Shown: positions 44,614 through 54,000 of the stretch, in pieces | Position numbering within the stretch: the first letter of the stretch is position 1 | Layout of the letters: the number at the start of each line of letters is the position of its first letter | From: Deferribacter autotrophicus | Lineage (GTDB): Bacteria; Chrysiogenota; Deferribacteres; Deferribacterales; Deferribacteraceae | Reading direction: 5' to 3' | Length of the DNA stretch: 64,000 nucleotides | Assembly (NCBI RefSeq): GCF_008362905.1 | Contig: NZ_VFJB01000002.1 | Coordinates: 1-64,000, forward strand | Translations under genes and position numbers: made by a program | The notes under the pieces: model-generated | The model's input: only the letters and a program-made list of their open reading frames with translations | Databases searched by the model: none | Told to the model about the DNA's origin: nothing

Positions 44614-45446
44614 TAATCACCCGTAAAAATCTTTCTCTCCATTTCGTATATTTCAGAAAAAGTTTCAACAACACCGTTAATAGTATCATTATCTAAATTT
44701 AAAATACTCATCCCTTTTTCAAAAACAACCTCATCAGATAAATTCAAACCGATTCCCTTTGTATTTACCAAATAATTTGATACCCCGAGCAATGCAATCA
44801 TTTTATCATTATATTCTGTAACATCATGATGATAATATACCTTTTCATAATAAGTTCTAGGCAATTTCCACTCTTTCAATACATAACCACCAATTTCAGC
44901 ATGATTGAAACCTATCAAATTAGATTCTATTTCACAAATATTAACATTTGTTTTCCTAGCAATTGTCACAATTTCTTCATAAAACTCAGTAGTAAGGAGT
45001 AAAATAACTTTACCAATATCATGCAGAATCCCTAATAGAAAAGCCTCACTGCTGTCAACATCTGTAACATGCTGACTTAACAGCCTTGCCATAATCGCAA
45101 CACTGAGAGAATGTTCCCATATTTTATTGGCCAAATCCTTCTTCGGTTCGTTTTTATAAAAATAGCTTTTCATTGAAAGAGCAGCTAATAGACTTTTTAA
45201 ATTTTTCTCACCTAATATAACAATAGCATGTCTTAAATCCTTTATCTCATCCCTTGGAGAAAAAATGGCAGAATTAGCCACTTTTAAAATCTCCGCCGTT
45301 AAAGCAACATCCTTTGATGCATAATACACTACTTCAGAGATAGAATAATCTTTAGAATTCATAACTGCCAAAATTTTACTGGCTATTTGAGGTAAAGGTG
45401 GAATATCTTTTACTTTTTCCAAAATTACTGAGCTATCGAACTTCAT
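44613..45446 (-). CDS. HDOD-domain signalling protein
   Basis: A 277-residue protein dominated by an HDOD domain (about 10-210). It has DIPPLPQIASKIL, ANSAIFSPRDEI and a partial HD motif LLGILHDIGKVI, which is more complete than in many HDOD proteins. HDOD domains act as non-catalytic adaptors in two-component and c-di-GMP circuits. Two ATGs are adjacent; the second (45446) is chosen because the promoter -10 box ends six bases before it, giving a leaderless transcript. It is followed without a gap by the hybrid kinase. Confidence 0.86.
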   Translation of the reverse strand: MKFDSSVILEKVKDIPPLPQIASKILAVMNSKDYSISEVVYYASKDVALTAEILKVANSAIFSPRDEIKDLRHAIVILGEKNLKSLLAALSMKSYFYKNEPKKDLANKIWEHSLSVAIMARLLSQHVTDVDSSEAFLLGILHDIGKVILLLTTEFYEEIVTIARKTNVNICEIESNLIGFNHAEIGGYVLKEWKLPRTYYEKVYYHHDVTEYNDKMIALLGVSNYLVNTKGIGLNLSDEVVFEKGMSILNLDNDTINGVVETFSEIYEMERKIFTGD

Positions 45447-45481
45447 CATATAATTATATTTATAATTGTTTATTTTTTCAA
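45447..45481 (-). promoter_or_regulatory. Promoter giving a leaderless mRNA for the HDOD gene
   Basis: Minus strand: TTGAAA (-35, 5 of 6), 17-base spacer, TATAAT (-10, perfect), then the six bases TATATG and the ATG at 45446. Initiation at the usual distance would fall on the start codon. No Shine-Dalgarno sequence precedes either ATG. Confidence 0.7.
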
Positions 45482-45574
45482 GTAATTTTGGAGTTTGGAT
45501 AAAATTATAACTACTTAAAAACTTTACAAAAATAAAACTCTTTACTTACAAAAAAGCTAAAGTATATTTAGTTT

Positions 45575-46463
45575 ATGATAAATAACATATTACCCATATT
45601 TCTAACTATATTTTTTGGAAACTTATTAAAAAAATTTAATTTTATTGATGAAAGTTTTGTCAAAAAAACTAATAAATTAATTGTTTTACAAAATTGCAAA
45701 ATCTAACATTGAAACTACTTTAAGTCTTAAACATATAGGCATAATGTATATTGCTATTGTATCAGTAGGACTCATAAGTTACGTCTTTTTAAAAATTTTT
45801 AAAACAGAATCAAAAATAATAGGTACGTTTATAATGAACAGCTTTAGAGGTAATTATGCCTATATAGGACTACCTGTATCCTATTTTACTTTCGGAGATA
45901 AAGGGTTAGTAATAGCAAGTATTTACATGGCATTCATTGTCCCATTTGTAAACTTTTTATCAATTATATCTCTCACCATATTTAGCTCAACCAAGAAAAA
46001 TTTATCAAAAATCTTTAAACAAATAATATTTAACCCTTTAGCAATCGGGTGTATTATTGGAATTATTTTTTCTTTTTTTAAAATTAAAATACCATTATCC
46101 ATTGACAGATTTTTAAATATTAATTCTTCTGCTACACTTCCACTCGCCCTTTTAGCCATTGGTGCAAGTATCAATTTTGATAAATTAAAATCTTCTTTAA
46201 AATTATCTATTATTAACTCTTTGTTTAAATTAATTTTTTTACCATTAATTGGTTTTATCATTATCTTTATTATGAAAATACCTATCGATCTTAAAAGCAA
46301 AATTATTATTATCCTTTTAGCTACCCCTTCAGCCACAGTAAATTTTGTCCTCGCCTCCACCATGAATGGAGATGCTAATTTAAGTGCAAATACAATAATA
46401 TTGTCAACCATACTATCTTTTTTCACTTATTCCATTTATTTATACCTTTTCAGTTTTTTATAA
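45575..46463 (+). pseudogene. AEC (auxin efflux carrier) family permease, frameshifted
   Basis: The N-terminal part starts at ATG 45575 and reads through the first AEC helix (NNILPIFLTIFFGNLLKK) to FVKKTNKLIV before a stop at 45704. The body of the protein continues in another frame as LFYKIAKSNIE and runs to 46463 with eight or so hydrophobic segments and family features (GNYAYIGLPV, LPLALLAIGASI). The segment expected between them (about seven residues around the LP motif) is missing. A small deletion near 45685 therefore broke the gene. A sequencing error could add the frameshift but would not explain the missing residues. Confidence 0.7.
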
Positions 46464-46475
46464 TTCTGTTATAAT
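46447..46475 (+). promoter_or_regulatory. Promoter giving a leaderless mRNA for the cNMP-binding gene
   Basis: TTTTCA (46447-46452, 4 of 6 matches to a -35) is followed after 17 bases by a perfect TATAAT (46470-46475). Six bases later comes ATG 46482, so the transcript would begin at the start codon. No ribosome-binding sequence is present. It overlaps the end of the broken permease. Confidence 0.65.
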
Positions 46476-46481
46476 GTGTTT

Positions 46482-47081
46482 ATGAATTCTAATAACCTCA
46501 TTAAAAAATTCGAATTAAATGATAAAATATTAGAACTGATAAAAAAATATGGTGAAGTAATAACTATTGAATCTGGTAATTTTTTGTTTAACCAAGGTGA
46601 TATTGCTGATTCTGCATATCTATTGTTAAGCGGTGAACTTGAAGTATTAATAAAAGATAAAAAAGGCTCACTCAAAACTATTAACAAACTTGAACCTAAA
46701 ATCTTCTTTGGAGAAATGGGATTATTTCATTTTGGTAAGAGAACAACTGCAATAAGAGCAGTATCAACTTCTAATTTAATAAAAATAAACTTTGATACAT
46801 TTTTTAAAATAGCATATTTTAAACACAAATTAGTCACAATCATTTATCTTCTTAAATTGAATAAAGAATTAAACAAAAAAGTTTATAAATTGAATTTAGA
46901 TAATATTTGCAGTCAAATAAAATTACCAAAAAATGAGTTTTTAAAAGTACTTTTTTATTTTGAGAGAAAAAAGGTAGTTTTTTTACTTGATTTAATAAGT
47001 GAAAATATTATAAAGTTTAGAATAAATAAACACATAATTGATAATTATTTGTATAATACTGCTTTTGAGTTCACGGATTAA
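46482..47081 (+). CDS. Cyclic-nucleotide-binding (cNMP) domain protein
   Basis: A 199-residue soluble protein. A cNMP-binding beta-barrel (about 25-140) has GNFLFNQGDIADSAYLLLSGELEV and a phosphate-cassette-like FFGEMGLFHFGKRTTAIRA. The C-terminal ~60 residues are helical and may be a degenerate winged helix, but no clear Crp/Fnr recognition helix is seen. It might therefore be a non-DNA-binding sensor. The start at ATG 46482 is supported by the -10 position. It is separated from the fapA-like gene by only one base. Confidence 0.82.
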   Translation: MNSNNLIKKFELNDKILELIKKYGEVITIESGNFLFNQGDIADSAYLLLSGELEVLIKDKKGSLKTINKLEPKIFFGEMGLFHFGKRTTAIRAVSTSNLIKINFDTFFKIAYFKHKLVTIIYLLKLNKELNKKVYKLNLDNICSQIKLPKNEFLKVLFYFERKKVVFLLDLISENIIKFRINKHIIDNYLYNTAFEFTD

Positions 47082-47082
47082 T

Positions 47083-48681
47083 ATGGGATACATTATAAAA
47101 GCTAGATCATTAGAAGAGGCATTTCAAAAAGCTCAAAAATATTTTAACCGCAATATTACGGACTTAGAATACAAAATCATATCTATTAATCCTGAAGATA
47201 ATGATGAAAAATATGTGTTAGATTTTAGTGTTAAAGAAGAAGTCATCGGAAAATCTGGAAAACTTTACGATGAAATCTTCACTGATGAGTTTGAAGTAAT
47301 TATCTCTGATGATGAGATGAAAGCTTATCTTTTTATACCCAAAAACCCAAGGAGAGATATTGACAAAAATTACCTTTTAAATCTTTTGAATGAACATGGA
47401 GTTAAAAGCGGTATCATAGAAGCAGAATTAGACCGAATTGTTTACTATCTCAAAAATGAAAAACCACTTGAAAGTTCTATTTTAGTTGCACAAGGAAAAC
47501 CTCCTAAAAATGGTAGTGACGGTGAGTTAATAATTAAAACCAAGTCAGAAGATATTTTTGAATCAATTTTAGGTGCTGAAGAAATATATGACAAAGTTGA
47601 TTATAAAGAAGCATTTAAGAAAAAACTTTTAATCGTAGATGAAAATGAAGAAATTGCCATGATTATCTCTCCTTCAAAAGGTGAAAACGGTTACACAGTA
47701 ACAGGTAAAATAATAGAAGCAAGTGATGGAAAAGAAGTTGAAGTAACAATAAGCGAAAATTTAGAAAGAATTGAAAACAAAATTATTTCTAAAATCAAAG
47801 GATTACTATCCATACAACAATTTGATAAACTTCACTTCAATCTCGATGTAACAAAAACATTTGTAGTAAACGGAGATGTTGATTATTCTACCGGTAACAT
47901 AGATTTCCCAGGTTCTGTTATAATCAAAGGTGAAATCAAACCAGATTTCACAGTAAAAGCAGAAGGAGATGTAATTGTTAAGTCCGTTTCAGGCAATATA
48001 ATTACAAAAGGTAATATCAAAGTTTCTGAAGGAATTTCTGGTAAGAGCTTTGTCAACAGACTAATAATTAATGCAAAAGGGGAAATAACTGCAAACTATA
48101 TTCAGTTTGCACACATAACCACAGAATCGATGATTGCAGTAAAAAAATACATAAGAGATTCTATTATATTCACTGAAGACTTCGTAGAAGTAACAGGAAA
48201 TCCTGGAATGATATATGGTGGTAAAATCAGTGCTTTAAAAGGGATAAAAGCTAAAGTATTGGGCTCTCCTTCTTTCGCTAAAACTGTTGTAACTTCAGGA
48301 ATTTCATCAAAAATAGTAAGTGAAATTTCGCATTTAATTGTAGAAAAAAACTCAATAAACGAACAGATAACTAAAATCAGATTGTACTTAGGTAACGCTG
48401 AAAACCCATTGGTCAGAGATAAATTAAAAGATAAAATAGAAAAATTAAAAAAAGTTAAGAAAGAACTAACAAAAAAATTACTTCAAATAGATGTCAAACT
48501 AAGAGAACTTTATGAAGAAGTCAAAAAACATAAAGATGCAAAAATCGAAGTTTTAAAAGAGGTTTATCCAAACGTAAAAGTAATTATAGGTGAAGCCACC
48601 TTAATTGTAGAAAAAAAATTAAGAAACGGTTATTTCTTTTACAATCGCGATAAAAAAGCAATTGATTATATGTTAAAATAA
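47083..48681 (+). CDS. FapA-family (DUF342) protein with Jag-like N-terminus
   Basis: A 532-residue soluble protein. The N-terminus (IIKARSLEEAFQKAQKYF) resembles the Jag-N domain of RNA-binding KhpB/Jag proteins. The central region is the FapA beta-helix domain with repeated VNGDVDYSTGNIDFPGSVII-type strands (about 260-430). A C-terminal coiled coil (about 440-500) ends it. DUF342 proteins influence polar flagellar positioning or activity in some bacteria. The start is ATG 47083, just after the preceding stop, not the longer upstream frame. The neighbouring chemotaxis and c-di-GMP genes fit a motility role. Confidence 0.85.
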   Translation: MGYIIKARSLEEAFQKAQKYFNRNITDLEYKIISINPEDNDEKYVLDFSVKEEVIGKSGKLYDEIFTDEFEVIISDDEMKAYLFIPKNPRRDIDKNYLLNLLNEHGVKSGIIEAELDRIVYYLKNEKPLESSILVAQGKPPKNGSDGELIIKTKSEDIFESILGAEEIYDKVDYKEAFKKKLLIVDENEEIAMIISPSKGENGYTVTGKIIEASDGKEVEVTISENLERIENKIISKIKGLLSIQQFDKLHFNLDVTKTFVVNGDVDYSTGNIDFPGSVIIKGEIKPDFTVKAEGDVIVKSVSGNIITKGNIKVSEGISGKSFVNRLIINAKGEITANYIQFAHITTESMIAVKKYIRDSIIFTEDFVEVTGNPGMIYGGKISALKGIKAKVLGSPSFAKTVVTSGISSKIVSEISHLIVEKNSINEQITKIRLYLGNAENPLVRDKLKDKIEKLKKVKKELTKKLLQIDVKLRELYEEVKKHKDAKIEVLKEVYPNVKVIIGEATLIVEKKLRNGYFFYNRDKKAIDYMLK

Positions 48682-48728
48682 GACCCTGTAATATCATAAG
48701 TTTTAAATCTTATCCTTAGTTAAGAGAA

Positions 48729-48748
48729 CCTAAAATAGCTATTTTAGG
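48729..48748. terminator. Palindromic hairpin between convergent genes
   Basis: A perfect 20-base palindrome, arms CCTAAAATAG and CTATTTTAGG. It lies between the fapA-like gene (plus) and the GGDEF-EAL gene (minus) and includes the latter's TAA stop. A T-run follows some ten bases later on the plus strand. It is AT-rich, so terminator strength is uncertain. Confidence 0.5.
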
Positions 48749-51620
48749 AAATATGCTTTTTTTCTTTAATATAACTCAAGACATCATCTAAAGATAAAGG
48801 CTTTGCAAAATAATACCCCTGGACAAAATCACATCCTAGCGCTTTTAAAATATTATACTGCTCAGCAGTTTCAACCCCTTCTGCAATGGTTTTCAAACCA
48901 AGTCCTTTAGCTAGTTCTATAATTGTCTTTACAACAGCTTTAGTCTTTGAGCATTGATTTATTTTTCTTACAAAAGACATATCAATTTTTATAATATCGG
49001 TAGGTATTTTCTCTATGTAACTCAAAGAGGAATAACCAGTACCAAAATCATCAATTTCAATTGTAAATCCAAGCGATTTTAGCTCATTCAATACATAAAT
49101 TATATCTTCAGTATTTTCTGCAAATACTCTCTCAGTTACTTCAATATTCACAAATCTTATAAGCTCTTGGGGAATATTTTTTGCATATAACAATATATCC
49201 TTAGTTTTAAATGAATTAACACTTACGTTAATTGCAATATTATAATAACAGTTAAAAACAGAGTACATTTTCTTTAGATAATCAACTATCATCTCAAACA
49301 AATATTTTTCAAAATCTTTTAAAAGAGCTGATTTTTCCACAATATCAATAAATTTTACAGGTAAAATTATCCCCTTTTCTGGATGATTTATCCTTACAAG
49401 GGCTTCAAAGCCTGTTACATTTAGCGTAGTGGTATCATAAATCGGCTGTAAATAAAAAACAAACCTCTTTTCTTCCAAGGCTTTTATAATCATTTTCATA
49501 TTATCAAAATATTCTGTAATTTCTTTGTTAAGCTCTTCATTGTAAAACCTAAATCTGTTTTCTCCATCTTTCTTTGCAATATTTAAGGCAAGTTCAGCCT
49601 TATATAAAACATCTGTAATATCTTCATTTACAAATTCAAATGTTTTAATACCAATATTAACGTTTACTTTTATCTTTTCCCCACTATCAATCTTTAAAGG
49701 TTTTTCCAATAAATCATACACTTTTTTCAGCATTATTGATAACTCATTTGAATCATTCATCATCAAAAATACTGCAAACTCATCACTACCAGTCCTTCCT
49801 ATTATATCATTGCTGAAAAAAGTCTCTTTTAATTTTTCACCTAATTTAATCAATAAGTTATCACAAATAGAAGCGCCATATATTTCATTTAAATGAGAAA
49901 AACCAAAAATATCAATGACAATTATTGCCTTCAATGGTTTTATGTTTCTATATTTATCAATCTCTTTTCTTACCTCTTTAATAAACCCTTGTCTATTTAG
50001 CAAACCTGTTCGTAAATCTTGAAATTTGAACCTCAAAATTTCCTGTTCCAAAGCAAGTTCTTTAGAAATATCTTTTGCAATAGATACAAACTTCTTTACT
50101 TCACCATTTTCAACAATCGGAATAATTGTATGATCAAGCTGAAACAATTCTCCATTTTTCCTCTTATTTATAACAATCCCTTTATAAACCTCTCCTTTCA
50201 ACAAACTATCCCAAAACTTTTTATAAAATTTCTTACCATACAAACCAGATTTAAAAATTGATGGAGTTTTACCTAATACTTCTTCTTTTTTATAACCACT
50301 TATTTTTTCAACAGCATTATTTACATACTCAATAACTCCATTTTTATCGGTTATCATCACCCAATCATGTGTATTTTCAATAGCTCTATATAAAAATTCT
50401 TTAAATTCCAATTCCTTAATATTTTTTAAGAAAAACGTTATATCCCTTTGAATACTTTTTAAAATAGACATCAAATTTTTATTGAAATAGTATGGCTCCC
50501 CTGAGTAGAGATTTAACACATACTTATATTCATCCTCAAACATTATTGGAATTGCACAAGATGAATAAAATCTCCTTTCTAACATCTCATCTCGCCAGAT
50601 TTCAACGTTTGGATTCTTTTCTGTATTAGGGTTTATTGAAATTTCCCCACTTCTGATTGCTGTAGCCGCAGGAACAGATGCCCCTTTCACCTCTGATGCA
50701 ATAGAAATCTCTAAATATTTTGTATAGCCTTCATCATAACCAGCTACAACAATAGGCTTTATTTTATTTCCAGATAATTCACCAATCCATGCCAGTCTAA
50801 TATTTTGTAAAGAAGCCAAATATTGACAAACTGATTGAAAAAATTCTTCAATTGTTTTTGAGGTAAATATTAATTTATTTATACCATTTAAAATCTGATA
50901 GAAATCTTTTAAGTATTTCTCTTCCGTAACATCAACCAATGTCATACAGCCTGCAAGCTGACCTTTAAATCTAATGGTTATATCATGTGCTGCTACATAT
51001 TTAAAATAGCCAGATTTAGTTTTAATAGGCATTAAATTATAATGTTTCTCTAAAAACTTCCCACTTTTACGTAATGAATCAAAATGCTTAATAGTATCTA
51101 CAACATAGTCGTGAAATAATGATGAAAAATTCATCCCTTTTACATCATCTTCGTTAAAATTGGTAATATATTTAAATCCTTCATCGATAAATTCTATTTT
51201 ATCATCATAATAAACAACAACACCAACAAACTTATTTTTTATTAATCCATTAAAGATTTCCTTATAAATCTGCTCACTCTCTTCAATAAACTCTAAAACA
51301 ACAACACCATTCTCTTTTCTCTCAATTACTGATGAATAAAAACTAAGATCAATTATTTTATTATCCTTAGCCTGAAATCTAACAATATCACTAAAATTAT
51401 CAATTTGGCCCGTTATCATTCTTTTATAATTATTAAATAATATGTCCTTATCAATTACAGATTCCACTATTGAATCAGATTTATAGATCTCATTAATATT
51501 AAAATTGGCTATTTCATCTAAATCATGACAAAAAATATTTATCCGTTTAATTTTTAGTAAATCGCCATAAAGAAAAACTTCTTTTAGAACCTGACAATAA
51601 GGTTTATAGATTTTGTCCAT
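48744..51620 (-). CDS. PAS-GAF-PAS-GGDEF-EAL c-di-GMP signalling protein
   Basis: A 958-residue soluble multidomain protein. It has PAS regions (about 1-240), a GAF (about 250-390; CAIPIMFEDEYKYVLNLYSG), another PAS (about 400-520; SGYKKEEVLGKTPSIFKSG), GGDEF (540-700) and EAL (715-955). The cyclase motif reads GSDEF instead of GGDEF and is probably inactive. The EAL domain keeps FEALVRI, DDFGTGYSSL and IAEGVETAEQ and should hydrolyse c-di-GMP. The start ATG 51620 is chosen from the promoter geometry; a TTG at 51644 is the longer option. It likely opposes the cyclase at 4.0-5.3 kb. Confidence 0.9.
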   Translation of the reverse strand: MDKIYKPYCQVLKEVFLYGDLLKIKRINIFCHDLDEIANFNINEIYKSDSIVESVIDKDILFNNYKRMITGQIDNFSDIVRFQAKDNKIIDLSFYSSVIERKENGVVVLEFIEESEQIYKEIFNGLIKNKFVGVVVYYDDKIEFIDEGFKYITNFNEDDVKGMNFSSLFHDYVVDTIKHFDSLRKSGKFLEKHYNLMPIKTKSGYFKYVAAHDITIRFKGQLAGCMTLVDVTEEKYLKDFYQILNGINKLIFTSKTIEEFFQSVCQYLASLQNIRLAWIGELSGNKIKPIVVAGYDEGYTKYLEISIASEVKGASVPAATAIRSGEISINPNTEKNPNVEIWRDEMLERRFYSSCAIPIMFEDEYKYVLNLYSGEPYYFNKNLMSILKSIQRDITFFLKNIKELEFKEFLYRAIENTHDWVMITDKNGVIEYVNNAVEKISGYKKEEVLGKTPSIFKSGLYGKKFYKKFWDSLLKGEVYKGIVINKRKNGELFQLDHTIIPIVENGEVKKFVSIAKDISKELALEQEILRFKFQDLRTGLLNRQGFIKEVRKEIDKYRNIKPLKAIIVIDIFGFSHLNEIYGASICDNLLIKLGEKLKETFFSNDIIGRTGSDEFAVFLMMNDSNELSIMLKKVYDLLEKPLKIDSGEKIKVNVNIGIKTFEFVNEDITDVLYKAELALNIAKKDGENRFRFYNEELNKEITEYFDNMKMIIKALEEKRFVFYLQPIYDTTTLNVTGFEALVRINHPEKGIILPVKFIDIVEKSALLKDFEKYLFEMIVDYLKKMYSVFNCYYNIAINVSVNSFKTKDILLYAKNIPQELIRFVNIEVTERVFAENTEDIIYVLNELKSLGFTIEIDDFGTGYSSLSYIEKIPTDIIKIDMSFVRKINQCSKTKAVVKTIIELAKGLGLKTIAEGVETAEQYNILKALGCDFVQGYYFAKPLSLDDVLSYIKEKKHIS

Positions 51621-51626
51621 AAAGGT

Positions 51627-51655
51627 TTTATAAGTGAAAACCAACTAAAAATCAA
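51627..51655 (-). promoter_or_regulatory. Promoter giving a leaderless mRNA for the GGDEF-EAL gene
   Basis: Minus strand: TTGATT (4 of 6), 17-base spacer, TATAAA (5 of 6), then ACCTTT and ATG 51620. The six-base distance between -10 and ATG equals that at the HDOD and cNMP genes. No ribosome site precedes the ATG. Confidence 0.6.
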
Positions 51656-51686
51656 TGATAACTAACTATTTGTAATTTAAAGCTAA

Positions 51687-51724
51687 ATGAAGTTGAGACG
51701 TTGAATTAAACGTCTCAACTTCAT
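51687..51724 (-). terminator. Terminator hairpin of the heme-binding chemoreceptor gene
   Basis: A perfect 16-base-pair stem, arms ATGAAGTTGAGACGTT (51687-51702) and AACGTCTCAACTTCAT (51709-51724), with a six-base loop. It begins 14 bases after the chemoreceptor stop (minus strand). Only short T-runs follow. Confidence 0.7.
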
Positions 51725-51738
51725 CAATATACAATTTT

Positions 51739-53451
51739 CTATATCTTAAACTTACTTATCTGAATTTGAAGTTCATTTGCAAGATTTGAAAGCATGTCCA
51801 CAGCCTTTGCCATCTCCTGGGCAGCAATGGAATTCTCATTGGTAATTTTAGATATACTCTCTACAGATTGTGCCATCATTTCAGTGGCTTTTGCCTGCTC
51901 ATCAGTAGCTCTTGCAATATTTTCAACTTCTAAGGATACATTTTCAACATTATTCTTTATAACATCAAGAGCTTCTTTAGCTTCTTCCGCCTTGGCTTTA
52001 CCAAGCTCTACCTGTTCCACACCTTCTGCCATACTGGCCACAGCACCACCAGTATCCGCCTGAATATTTTGAATCATTTCCGTAATATCTTTTGTAGCCT
52101 TTACAGTTTTTTCGGCAAGTTTTCTCACTTCATCAGCTACCACAGCAAATCCTCTTCCATGCTCACCGGCCCTTGCAGCTTCAATGGCAGCATTCAGGGC
52201 AAGTAAATTAGTCTGATCTGCAATATCATTAATCACCTGTATAATTTCACCTATCTGCTCACTAGAGTCCCCAAGAGTTTTAACTGTTTCAGCAGCCTGT
52301 TGAACTGTATGAGCAATTTGATCCATCATTACCTTTGTTTCCTCAACTAAAGCATGCCCTTTTATAACAGATTCTCTGGCTTCATTTGCACTATTTGCCA
52401 CATTGGCAGCATTCTGAGCCACTTCAGATACAGTGGCACTTACTTCTTCCACAGCACTTGCTGTTGTAGCTGCCTGCTCAGCCTGTTCCTGAGCCCCTGC
52501 TGCGATTGCTTCAGAGTTGGATGAAAGCTCAGCAGAAGCTGAGGCAAGAGAACCTACAGATTCTGACACCACTTCTAAAACACTTTTTATATCATCCACC
52601 ATTTTATTAACAGCTTTAGCAACTGCACCAACCTCATCATCATACTCAACATTTAATTTTACAGTAAAATCACCACCAGCAATCTGTGTAAGAGCTGCGT
52701 TTATCTTGTCAAATCTAGAGAATATCATTTTAGAATTCATCCAGTATAACACACCTATTACAATAAAAAGAATTATTATAAGAACTGTAAAATCACGCAT
52801 CAAATTTTTATTAACCATTGCAATAATAGGTTTTAAAGGAATAAAAATTTCAAAGGCTCCATGCACCTCTCCTGCTTTCCACCCTTCCATTTTTACACCA
52901 GTGGGATCAAGCCCCTTATCATTACCCCAGTATTTAATACTATCAGCAGGATTACCATGACACCATTCACACTCTTTAGTAAGCCTCACAGCCTTAAAAT
53001 ACCTAATATAACCACTTTTTTTATCAACTATCACTTTTTCAGGAGTATTACCGGTTCCTTTATCCATTTTCTTTAATTCATTAAGTATTTTTATCTCTTC
53101 TTCGTCCGGCGCATTTTCAGGATTTCTTGGAGAAATTTTAGGCACTTTAAATTTTATCCCAAGCTCCTCAGCTTTTTCCCTTACAATTCTTATAGAACTC
53201 ACCACTGGAACTGCATAAAGAAACTTATTTACATCTTTTTTTATCTCATCAAAATCATAAACTCCAGCTTTCCACTTCTCAGCCATAAACTCCCTTACCC
53301 CTTCTGCAACCACAATAATGTTTCTGGCTCTTTCTACTTGAGATGCTATTGCAGCTTTTCTTGCCTCTTTTGCACTAAAAATAAACAAGATACTAAAAGA
53401 AATAATCATAACAACAGAGATAATCATAGCTAATTTCAATTTAAGGCTCAC
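51739..53451 (-). CDS. Methyl-accepting chemotaxis protein with heme-binding Tll0287-type sensor (GTG start)
   Basis: A 570-residue chemoreceptor. TM1 is at about 5-27. The periplasmic sensor of the DUF3365/Tll0287 type (about 30-215) contains the c-type heme motif CEWCH near residue 160. TM2 is at about 220-242, then HAMP and a signalling domain with [20 protein letters not shown] near 412. A covalently bound heme suggests redox, oxygen or NO sensing for taxis; the ligand is inference. The start is GTG 53451 with GGGGG upstream. No methylesterase-docking tail. A sigma-28-like site lies upstream. Confidence 0.9.
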   Translation of the reverse strand: MSLKLKLAMIISVVMIISFSILFIFSAKEARKAAIASQVERARNIIVVAEGVREFMAEKWKAGVYDFDEIKKDVNKFLYAVPVVSSIRIVREKAEELGIKFKVPKISPRNPENAPDEEEIKILNELKKMDKGTGNTPEKVIVDKKSGYIRYFKAVRLTKECEWCHGNPADSIKYWGNDKGLDPTGVKMEGWKAGEVHGAFEIFIPLKPIIAMVNKNLMRDFTVLIIILFIVIGVLYWMNSKMIFSRFDKINAALTQIAGGDFTVKLNVEYDDEVGAVAKAVNKMVDDIKSVLEVVSESVGSLASASAELSSNSEAIAAGAQEQAEQAATTASAVEEVSATVSEVAQNAANVANSANEARESVIKGHALVEETKVMMDQIAHTVQQAAETVKTLGDSSEQIGEIIQVINDIADQTNLLALNAAIEAARAGEHGRGFAVVADEVRKLAEKTVKATKDITEMIQNIQADTGGAVASMAEGVEQVELGKAKAEEAKEALDVIKNNVENVSLEVENIARATDEQAKATEMMAQSVESISKITNENSIAAQEMAKAVDMLSNLANELQIQISKFKI

Positions 53452-53497
53452 GTTTAACCCCCTAAGCTATATAAAACCCTATTATAATACATTTATT

Positions 53498-53524
53498 ATA
53501 TCGAACATAATTAAAAATAATTTA
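53498..53524 (-). promoter_or_regulatory. Weaker sigma-28-like promoter of the heme-binding chemoreceptor
   Basis: Minus strand: TAAATTAT (53517-53524), 11-base spacer, TTCGATAT (53498-53505). This agrees with the flagellar consensus at 11 of 16 positions and has the required spacing. A sigma-70-like TATAAT also occurs closer to the gene, so the assignment is uncertain. Confidence 0.45.
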
Positions 53525-53527
53525 CAT

Positions 53528-53841
53528 TTATTTTTCATCAATACAGTTTCTTAAATAACATACCATAATTACATTAAATTTTTTAACATACACCCTATAA
53601 GTATACCATTCTTTTAACGAATCTAAAATCTCTATTCCCTCTTTAAACGTCACACTTTTAAATATTTTCAATCTCTTCTTACCGCAAATTCTTTTCTAAA
53701 CTTTTCATACTCCAACTTATGTATTTTTACATCAGGATAATTATATTTCTCCATGTACTTTTGCTCAGTTTTGAAATGATTAGGGACATAATTCTTAAAA
53801 ATGTTGATGACGTCTTTATAACTTCTTATCCCTCCGTTTAA
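53528..53841 (-). pseudogene. Decayed bacteriohemerythrin
   Basis: The minus strand encodes NHFKTEQKYMEKYNYPDVKI followed by HKLEYEKF, the HFxxE...YP...HxxxH core of bacteriohemerythrins. It then hits a stop at 53668-53670. In another frame IEILDSLKEWYTYRVYVKKF resembles the C-terminal helix, ending at 53528. The N-terminal helix and start codon are missing. Iron ligands are lost: the second His of HxxxH is Tyr and the C-terminal His is Arg. Frameshift, truncation and ligand loss together indicate a dead gene. It lies just upstream of the heme-binding chemoreceptor. Confidence 0.75.
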
Positions 53842-53909
53842 CTAAAACTTTTAAATAAAATATTGCACCATACTGCTATCAATCTCATCAAAAAATGTAA
53901 TTATGTTAT

Positions 53910-53948
53910 GGGGATATTAGGGGTAAAAGGGGAGATAGGAAGATGGGG
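53910..53948 (+). other. G-rich tract with four GGGG runs (possible G-quadruplex)
   Basis: GGGG occurs at 53910-53913, 53920-53923, 53929-53932 and 53945-53948, with spacers of 6, 5 and 12 bases, followed by AGG. In DNA this AT-rich such an arrangement is unlikely by chance. The complementary strand is a pyrimidine tract with repeated TCCCC and CCTCCCC. Confidence 0.6.
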
Positions 53949-54000
53949 AGGAAGAAATTCTTTGTTATCCAGAACAAAAAAAGAGCCAATAGCAAATACC

